Positions 1 through 6,886 of a stretch of 6,886 bases of DNA are shown in pieces. The DNA is from Actinomycetes bacterium (GTDB lineage Bacteria; Actinomycetota; Actinomycetes; Actinomycetales; Cellulomonadaceae). Numbering within the stretch: the first letter of the stretch is position 1; every line of letters begins with the position of its first letter. Under the pieces are notes generated by a model, which saw nothing but the letters and a program-made list of their open reading frames with translations, searched no databases and had not been told where the DNA came from. A program made the position numbers and the translations under genes. The stretch is taken from contig JAEWCA010000559.1 in NCBI GenBank assembly GCA_023390875.1, positions 1 to 6,886 of the forward strand, given 5' to 3'.

Positions 1-951
1 GACGGTGCCCGCCGTCGCGCGGCGGGCGCCGAACACGGTCTCGAGGATCTCCGTGCGCCCCGAGCCGACGAGCCCGGCGAGGCCGACGACCTCGCCCGCC
101 CGGACGTCGAACGACACGTCCCGGAACGCGCCGCGCAGCGTGAGGCCCTCGACGTGCAGCACCGTCGCCGCGTCGTCCGACACCGCGGGTCGCGGCGGGA
201 TCGCGTACTCGACGGTGCGGCCCGTCATGAGCCGGATGAGCTCGGCCGTCGGCGTCTGCGCGACGGGCAGCCCGGTCGCGACCGTGCGGCCGTCCTTGAG
301 CACCGTGATCCGGTCGCCGATCTGGCGGATCTCCTCGAGGCGGTGCGAGATGTAGACGACCGCGACGCCCGACGCGGTGAGCTCGCGGACGACGCGGAAC
401 AGGTTCGCGACCTCCTCGGCGTCGAGCACGGCCGAGGGCTCGTCCATGACGATGACGCGTGCGTCGTGCGACAGCGCGCGGGCCATGCTGACGATCTGCT
501 TGCCCGCGGCCGAGAGGCGCCCGACCTCGCGGTGCGGCGAGATGTCGCCGTGGCCGAGGCGCTGCAGGAGCGCGCGCGTGTTGGCGGTCGCGGTCCGGCG
601 CTGCGAGAAGCCGGCGGTCGCGAGCTCGTGGCCGAGGTAGATGTTCTCGGCGACCGACAGGCCGTCGACGACGTCGAGCTCCTGGTACATGGTCGCGATG
701 CCGAGCCGCAGCCCCGCGACGGGGTGCGGGATGGTGACCGGCCGGCCGTCGAGCAGGATCTGGCCCTCGTCGGGCTGGTGGGCGCCCGCGAGCACCTTGA
801 TGAGGGTCGACTTGCCGGCGCCGTTCTGGCCGAGCAGGCAGTGCACCTCGCCGGCCCGGATCTCCAGGTCGACACCGTCGAGCGCCCTCGCGCCCGGGAA
901 CTGCTTCACGATCCCGCTCATCTGGAGCAGCGGTGGGTCCACGTTGACCAT
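1..951 (-). CDS. Sugar ABC transporter ATP-binding protein, RbsA/XylG/MglA class (C-terminus cut by window edge)
   Basis: Cytoplasmic ATPase that powers uptake of a monosaccharide or related sugar through partner permease and binding proteins; those partners are not in the window and probably lie to the left. The 317 residues seen cover all of the first nucleotide-binding domain and the start of the second. NBD1 has Walker A GQNGAGKST (41-49), Q-loop MYQEL (88-92), signature LSAAGKQ (146-152), Walker B VIVMDEP (166-172) and H-loop ISHR (201-204). NBD2 begins near 264 and has GLVGSGRTE (293-301), where Arg replaces the Walker A Lys; this degenerate second site is normal for the class. Full members are about 500 residues, so roughly 180 are missing. 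ATG at 951 was chosen because PPLLQMSGIVKQFPG aligns with family N-termini. No Shine-Dalgarno sequence precedes it, and the promoter geometry suggests a leaderless mRNA. ATG at 921 is the alternative. The substrate is not determinable from the sequence. Confidence 0.93.
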   Translation of the reverse strand, partial: MVNVDPPLLQMSGIVKQFPGARALDGVDLEIRAGEVHCLLGQNGAGKSTLIKVLAGAHQPDEGQILLDGRPVTIPHPVAGLRLGIATMYQELDVVDGLSVAENIYLGHELATAGFSQRRTATANTRALLQRLGHGDISPHREVGRLSAAGKQIVSMARALSHDARVIVMDEPSAVLDAEEVANLFRVVRELTASGVAVVYISHRLEEIRQIGDRITVLKDGRTVATGLPVAQTPTAELIRLMTGRTVEYAIPPRPAVSDDAATVLHVEGLTLRGAFRDVSFDVRAGEVVGLAGLVGSGRTEILETVFGARRATAGTV

Positions 952-954
952 GTC

Positions 955-978
955 GCAGAACGTAGGACCCACTTCTGC
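955..978. promoter_or_regulatory. Inverted repeat, candidate operator over the ABC promoter
   Basis: The perfect 6-base arms GCAGAA (955-960) and TTCTGC (973-978) are separated by 12 bases, a spacing of about two helical turns between arm centres. The repeat overlaps the predicted -10 box and start point of the leftward ABC gene, where a bound repressor would block initiation. The divergently encoded ROK regulator is the obvious candidate ligand. Six-base arms can arise by chance, so the site is tentative. Confidence 0.33.
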
Positions 979-988
979 CGTCGGTCAA
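959..988 (-). promoter_or_regulatory. Putative leaderless promoter of the sugar ABC gene
   Basis: Read on the minus strand, TTGACC (988-983) matches a -35 box and TACGTT (964-959) matches an actinobacterial TANNNT -10 box, with an 18-base spacer. The expected start of transcription, six or seven bases past the -10, falls at about 952, next to the ATG at 951. This explains why no Shine-Dalgarno sequence is present. The boxes are seen directly; promoter activity is inferred. Confidence 0.42.
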
Positions 989-1014
989 GCAAAAGTCGTA
1001 GTCCGTGTGTCAGA

Positions 1015-1030
1015 GTTACGCGAACGTGAC
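1015..1030. promoter_or_regulatory. Imperfect dyad in the divergent region, candidate second operator
   Basis: GTTACG (1015-1020) and CGTGAC (1025-1030) form an inverted repeat with one mismatch per arm pair (GTNACG/CGTNAC) around the centre CGAA. It lies 25 to 40 bases upstream of the ROK start, where it would overlap a -35 region of a rightward promoter. It does not share its half-site with the repeat at 955-978, so both cannot simply be copies of one ROK site. Confidence 0.25.
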
Positions 1031-1054
1031 CTACACAAGGCGGAATGATTCACT

Positions 1055-2230
1055 GTGCGCATGGACGAGCTCCTCAAGTTCGCCCCCAAGCCGACGGGCG
1101 CCGGGGAGATGTTCCAGCTCCTCCGGGACGGCCAGCCCCGCACCCGCTCCGACCTGGCCACTCTCACCGGCCAGGCCCGCTCGACCATCGCCGCGCGCGT
1201 CGACCTCCTGCTCTCCTCGGGCTTCGTCTCACCCGCCGGAGAGGCCAGCTCGACCGGAGGACGGCCACCGGCCACGTTCGCGTTCAACCCGTCCGCGCGG
1301 GTGGTCCTCGCGGTCGACCTCGGCGCCACCCACTCGCGGCTCGCGCTCACCGACCTCGCCGGGACCGTGCTCGCGGAGCACCACGAGCCCATCGCGATCG
1401 CCGAGGGTCCCGTGCCCGTCCTCGACCGCGTCGTCGAGCTCGGCCTCCAGCTGCTCGCCACGGCCGACCGGCCGATCAGCGACCTGGTCAGCGTGGGCGT
1501 CGGCCTGCCAGGACCCGTCGAGCACTCCACCGGACGCCCCATCAACCCGCCGATCATGCCCGGCTGGGACGACGCCGACGTGCCCGGCCTCCTCACCCGC
1601 AAGCTGCGGGTCCCCGTGCTCGTCGACAACGACGTCAACGTCATGGCCCTCGGCGAGCACACGTCGCAGTGGCCGCAGGTCGACCACCTCCTGTTCGTCA
1701 AGGTGGCGACCGGCATCGGCGCCGGCATCATCTCCGACGGGCAGATCCGCCGCGGCGCCCAGGGAGCGGCGGGCGACCTCGGCCACATCGCCGTCCCCGG
1801 CGGCCTCGACCTGCCGTGCCGCTGCGGCAACACGGGCTGCCTCGAAGCCGTCGCGAGCGGCCCCGCGATCGCGAGCGCACTGCCGGACGCGACCACCAGC
1901 GCGGACGTCGTCGCGCTCGTCCGCGCGGGCGACCTGGCGGCGAGCCGCGAGGTGCGCGAGGCCGGCCGGCACATCGGGGAGGTGCTCGCCGCCTGCGTGA
2001 GCATGCTCAACCCGTCCGTCATCGTGATCGGCGGCGTCGTCGCCGAGGCGGGCGAGCACCTCCTCGCCGGCATCCGCGAGGTCGTCTACCGTCGGTCGCT
2101 GCCGCTCGCGACCCAGCACCTGCGCATCGTCGCCTCGCGCACCAAGGGCCGCGCCGGCGTGCTCGGCGCGTCCGCCATGGCGTCCGACCACGTCCTGTCC
2201 GCCGCCGCCATCGACGCACTGATCAGCTGA
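1055..2230 (+). CDS. ROK-family transcriptional regulator with N-terminal winged-helix DNA-binding domain
   Basis: Probable sugar-responsive repressor of this locus. Residues about 15-75 form a winged helix-turn-helix (TRSDLATLTGQARSTIAARV, 30-49, then a wing with TGGRPP). The rest is a ROK sugar-kinase fold: phosphate loop AVDLGATHSRLAL (86-98), GVGLPGP (148-154), DNDVNV (191-196) with the catalytic-type Asp193, ATGIGAGI (218-225), and the zinc module His244 plus CRCGNTGCLE (255-264; Cys255, 257, 262). The usual ExGH sugar-binding motif reads DLGH (241-244), with Asp for Glu. At 391 residues it has normal regulator length. GTG 1055 fits an AAGGCGGA ribosome site (1037-1044) at 10 bases better than ATG 1061 does at 16; a leaderless start at 1055 behind AATGAT (1044-1049) is also possible. 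It is divergent from the ABC gene and followed 17 bases later by the thuA-like gene, probably in one operon. Confidence 0.93.
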   Translation: MRMDELLKFAPKPTGAGEMFQLLRDGQPRTRSDLATLTGQARSTIAARVDLLLSSGFVSPAGEASSTGGRPPATFAFNPSARVVLAVDLGATHSRLALTDLAGTVLAEHHEPIAIAEGPVPVLDRVVELGLQLLATADRPISDLVSVGVGLPGPVEHSTGRPINPPIMPGWDDADVPGLLTRKLRVPVLVDNDVNVMALGEHTSQWPQVDHLLFVKVATGIGAGIISDGQIRRGAQGAAGDLGHIAVPGGLDLPCRCGNTGCLEAVASGPAIASALPDATTSADVVALVRAGDLAASREVREAGRHIGEVLAACVSMLNPSVIVIGGVVAEAGEHLLAGIREVVYRRSLPLATQHLRIVASRTKGRAGVLGASAMASDHVLSAAAIDALIS

Positions 2231-2247
2231 CCCGAGTGGAGGAACGC

Positions 2248-2901
2248 GTGACCCAGCAACGCCGAGCGCTCGTGGTCCGGGGCGGGTGGGACGGCCACGC
2301 CCCCGAGGAGGCCGCCGACCTGTTCGTGCCGTTCCTGCGCGAGCACGACTTCGACGTCGTCGTCGAGGGCTCGCTCGAGGTGTACGCCGACCCCGACCTC
2401 ATGGCGGCGACCGACCTGGTGGTCCAGTGCTGGACGATGGGCGACATCCTCGCCGACGAGCTGCGCGGCCTGCGCACCGCGGTCGCCGCCGGCACCGGGT
2501 TCGCCGGCTGGCACGGCGGTGTCGTCGACTCCTTCCGGATCGCCACCGACTACCTCCAGATGGTCGGTGCGCAGTTCGCCGCGCACCCCGGAGGGATCGT
2601 CGAGCACACCGTCACCGTCACCGGGGACCACCCGATCGTCGAGGGCGTGCCCGACTTCGTGCTGCGCTCCGAGCAGTACTGGCTGCTCACCGACCCGCTG
2701 AACGACGTCCTCGCGACGACCACGATCACGCCCGGGCCCGACGACCCCTGGCACGCCCCCGTGACGTCGCCGGCCGTCTGGACCCGCCGGTGGGGACAGG
2801 GACGGATCTTCGTGTGCGCGCCCGGGCACCAGCTCGCCGACCTCGAGGTGCCCGCGGTGCGGACCCTCATCGAGCGCGGGCTGCTCTGGGCGGCCCGCTG
2901 A
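2248..2901 (+). CDS. ThuA-like domain protein (trehalose-utilisation family)
   Basis: A 217-residue cytoplasmic protein of the ThuA family, which has a class I glutamine-amidotransferase-like (flavodoxin-like) fold. ThuA was named from the Sinorhizobium thuAB trehalose/sucrose catabolic genes, where it works with a dehydrogenase on 3-keto sugars. Visible family features are N-terminal ALVVRGGWDGHAPEEAA (7-23), GFAGWHGGVVDSF (84-96), SEQYWLLTD (141-149), RRWGQGRIFVCAPGHQ (180-195) and the final helix IERGLLWAAR. The nucleophile-elbow position that holds Cys in true amidotransferases is GWHGG here, so glutaminase activity is not expected. GTG 2248 has GGAGGA at 2238-2243, four bases upstream; the in-frame GTG at 2236 lies before that site. 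The gene is 17 bases behind the ROK regulator and probably co-transcribed. No Gfo/Idh dehydrogenase is in the window, so the exact reaction is unknown. Confidence 0.88.
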   Translation: MTQQRRALVVRGGWDGHAPEEAADLFVPFLREHDFDVVVEGSLEVYADPDLMAATDLVVQCWTMGDILADELRGLRTAVAAGTGFAGWHGGVVDSFRIATDYLQMVGAQFAAHPGGIVEHTVTVTGDHPIVEGVPDFVLRSEQYWLLTDPLNDVLATTTITPGPDDPWHAPVTSPAVWTRRWGQGRIFVCAPGHQLADLEVPAVRTLIERGLLWAAR

Positions 2902-2962
2902 CCGCATCCGGCCGACATCGAGCGCGGGCTGCACTGACGGCCGGCCGACCGCATCCGGCCGA
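2868..2962 (+). repeat. Imperfect tandem duplication of the thuA 3' end
   Basis: Unit 1 (2868-2915, 48 bases) and unit 2 (2916-2962, 47 bases) share CATCGAGCGCGGGCTGC at their starts (2868-2884, 2916-2932) and GACCGCATCCGGCCGA at their ends (2900-2915, 2947-2962). The middle 15 or so bases are diverged. Unit 1 contains the real thuA C-terminal codons and stop. Unit 2 repeats the codons for IERGL in the same frame, followed by CAC and TGA (2935-2937). Readthrough of the thuA stop would therefore add a dozen residues ending in a second IERGL. Confidence 0.85.
2938..2961. terminator. GC-rich hairpin between convergent genes, possible bidirectional terminator
   Basis: CGGCCGG (2938-2944) pairs perfectly with CCGGCCG (2955-2961) across a 10-base loop, giving a seven-pair all-GC stem. 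It lies between the ends of the converging thuA and acetyltransferase genes, where terminators are expected. No T-tract follows on either side, which is common in high-GC Actinobacteria but weakens the call. The remainder of the 2902-3027 gap shows no coding potential that I can support. Confidence 0.35.
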
Positions 2963-3027
2963 CGCGCGCGCCGAGCGTCTCCGGGCACCAGCACCGCACC
3001 GCCGGGCCGGCACCGGCTCCCCGGACC

Positions 3028-4347
3028 TCAGCCCGCCGGCTGGAGCTCCCGGTACACGTACCGTTCCGCGGGCTGGAACCCGAGCCCCGCGTACAGCGCC
3101 GCCGCCCCCGTGTTGTGCGGCTCGACCTGCAGGAACGCCCGCCGAGCCCCACGCGCGGCGGCCTCGTCGAGCGCCCGGACCGTGAGCATCCGCCCCAGGC
3201 CGCGCCGCCGCGCACGTGGCGCGACGACGAGGCACGACAGCGCGACCCAGTCCTCGGCGAACGCCGCACGGATGACACCGACCGGGCCCTCGGCGTCGTT
3301 CGCGCGCAGGTAGACGGCCGGCGCTCCCCCGAGCACCTCCCGGGCGAACCTCAGCCGGGCACCTGCCGCATCCGCCGCGTCCGGGGCGCCCGCGCGGAGC
3401 GGGGTCTTCGAACCCGACCACAGCGTGAGCCACGCGTCGTCGGGACGGTCGGTCACCGACACCCGCACGGGCCCGGCCGCGGTCCCCCCGGCCGCACGGT
3501 GCGTGCGCCCGCCCCCCTCGCCGGGACGCTCCACCTGCCGGACGAGCACGTCCGCCCCCGACGGCGTCGCGTACCCGCGCGCGTCGAGCAGCGCCTCGAG
3601 CCCGGGTGTCGCCGCACGGCACACGCGGACGACGGCAGGCTGGCCGACCGACGCGTACAGCGCCTCGACCCGGTCGAGCGTCGCGTGGACGTCCCGCGGA
3701 GCACCGAGGGGCAGGACGCTGTTGGCGCGGCGCGTCAGGCCGCCCGACAGGCCGACCCGCCAGCCGTCCACGTCCACGACGCGGGCCGGCGGCCAGGTCG
3801 CCTGCTCGACGAGCGCGCCCGGCGCGTCGGGCGGCGTCCACGTGTGGACGCGCAGGTGCACGTCCTCGTGGTCCCAGTCCCGCTGCGGGTCCGCGACGAA
3901 GCCGAGACGTGCGTAGAGCCGGCGCGCGGCCTCCATCGAGTCGAGCGTCGACAGCACCACGCGCCGGGCGCCGCTCGCAACCGCCTCGCGCAGGGCCGTC
4001 GTGACCAGCAGCTCGGCGATCCCGTGCCGGCGGGCCTCGGGTGCCACCGCGAGCATCCGGACCTCGAGCTCACCCGGCTCCGCCACCTCGGCGTACGACG
4101 TGCCGTACGGCGCGAGCGTCACCGTGCCGACCACGACCAGGTCGTCGGGGTCCGCGCCCGGCGCCCCGGACGGGACCGCCGCGACGAGGAGCGTCGCCTC
4201 GCGCGCCCGGCGTTCCGCGTCCCGCAGCTCGACCGCGTACTCGTCGGCCGGGTCGAGGAGCCGGTCGGCCAGGTAGGCCTCCGCGGTCAGCGCCCCGGCG
4301 TCGGCGACGTCACGCCCCCGGGCGACCCGGACCACCGCACCCGCCAT
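3028..4347 (-). CDS. GNAT acetyltransferase fusion: N-terminal GNAT domain plus Rv0428c-like GNAT module
   Basis: A 439-residue cytoplasmic protein. Residues about 5-170 are a complete GNAT domain with acetyl-CoA loop VAPEARRHGIAE (101-112; R/Q-x-x-G-x-G/A) and C-terminal MEAARRLYARLGF (138-150). Residues about 185-270 include GWRVGLSGGLTRRANSVLPLG (195-215), the signature I associate with the Rv0428c/cg3035 acetyltransferases, followed by a degenerate GNAT-like half. After an Arg/Gly-rich linker (about 273-293), residues 294-439 form a second GNAT domain with SCLVVAPRARRRGLGRML (371-388) and NTGAAALYAGLGF (412-424). Typical Rv0428c-like proteins lack the extra N-terminal GNAT, so this looks like a fusion. 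ATG 4347 was chosen because GAGG (4357-4354) sits six bases upstream and the ATG starts one base after the ligA stop; an open frame up to 4539 is antisense-like noise inside ligA. Translation is probably coupled to ligA. The acceptor substrates are unknown. Confidence 0.85.
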   Translation of the reverse strand: MAGAVVRVARGRDVADAGALTAEAYLADRLLDPADEYAVELRDAERRAREATLLVAAVPSGAPGADPDDLVVVGTVTLAPYGTSYAEVAEPGELEVRMLAVAPEARRHGIAELLVTTALREAVASGARRVVLSTLDSMEAARRLYARLGFVADPQRDWDHEDVHLRVHTWTPPDAPGALVEQATWPPARVVDVDGWRVGLSGGLTRRANSVLPLGAPRDVHATLDRVEALYASVGQPAVVRVCRAATPGLEALLDARGYATPSGADVLVRQVERPGEGGGRTHRAAGGTAAGPVRVSVTDRPDDAWLTLWSGSKTPLRAGAPDAADAAGARLRFAREVLGGAPAVYLRANDAEGPVGVIRAAFAEDWVALSCLVVAPRARRRGLGRMLTVRALDEAAARGARRAFLQVEPHNTGAAALYAGLGFQPAERYVYRELQPAG

Positions 4348-4348
4348 C

Positions 4349-6886
<2,538 letters not shown>

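Noticed and set aside
154..1048. Plus-strand open frames opposite the ABC ATPase gene, and a 216-codon minus-strand frame at 225-875
   Set aside because: The ABC frame carries every nucleotide-binding motif over this stretch; the others are low-complexity shadows.
1045..2901. 618-codon open frame starting at ATG 1045 and ending at the thuA stop
   Set aside because: This is the thuA frame left open through the ROK gene by GC bias. The upstream part is Arg/Pro/His-rich with no domain, while the ROK frame carries all the family motifs.
3002..3024. Possible second hairpin (CCGGG 3002-3006 with CCCGG 3020-3024) near the end of the acetyltransferase gene
   Set aside because: The stem is short and such pairs are frequent in DNA this GC-rich; the hairpin at 2938-2961 is the better terminator candidate.

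Overview
The window is very GC-rich bacterial DNA (well above 70% GC by eye), with strong third-position G/C bias, GTG starts, few T-tracts and protein families typical of high-GC Actinobacteria. The long Ala-rich insertions, the Rv0428c-like acetyltransferase and the sugar ABC/ROK/ThuA cluster fit a Cellulomonas-type member of the Micrococcales, but that placement is inference from composition and family resemblance only. All six genes are chromosomal in character. I see no mobile element, tRNA, rRNA or CRISPR array.

Left half (1-2901), a carbohydrate-uptake locus. A sugar-type ABC ATPase (RbsA/XylG/MglA class, cut off by the left edge) runs leftward from 951. A ROK-family regulator runs rightward from about 1055, followed after 17 bases by a ThuA-like gene (2248-2901). 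The roughly 100-base divergent gap carries a good -35/-10 pair for the transporter that places the transcript start almost at its ATG, plus two inverted repeats that could be ROK operator sites. The simplest reading is that the ROK protein senses a sugar or sugar phosphate and represses its own operon and the transporter, while the ThuA protein acts on an imported sugar or its keto derivative. The substrate cannot be read from this sequence.

Middle (2902-3027). The rightward thuA and the leftward acetyltransferase gene converge on a 126-base gap. It holds a partial tandem duplication of the 3' end of thuA (unit about 47-48 bases, including a copy of the C-terminal codons and stop) and a strong GC hairpin that may terminate transcription.

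Right half (3028-6886), a housekeeping locus. ligA (NAD-dependent DNA ligase, complete, all catalytic motifs present, with an unusual Ala/Gly/Asp-rich tail) runs leftward from 6646. It is followed after a single base by a 439-residue protein that fuses an N-terminal GNAT acetyltransferase to an Rv0428c-like GNAT module; the two are probably translationally coupled. Divergent from ligA, the first 58 codons of another acetyltransferase-like gene with a CWCM motif start at 6713 and leave the window. Most of the content is ordinary. The points that deserve a second look are the acetyltransferase fusion coupled to ligA, the duplication at the thuA stop codon, and the divergent control region.
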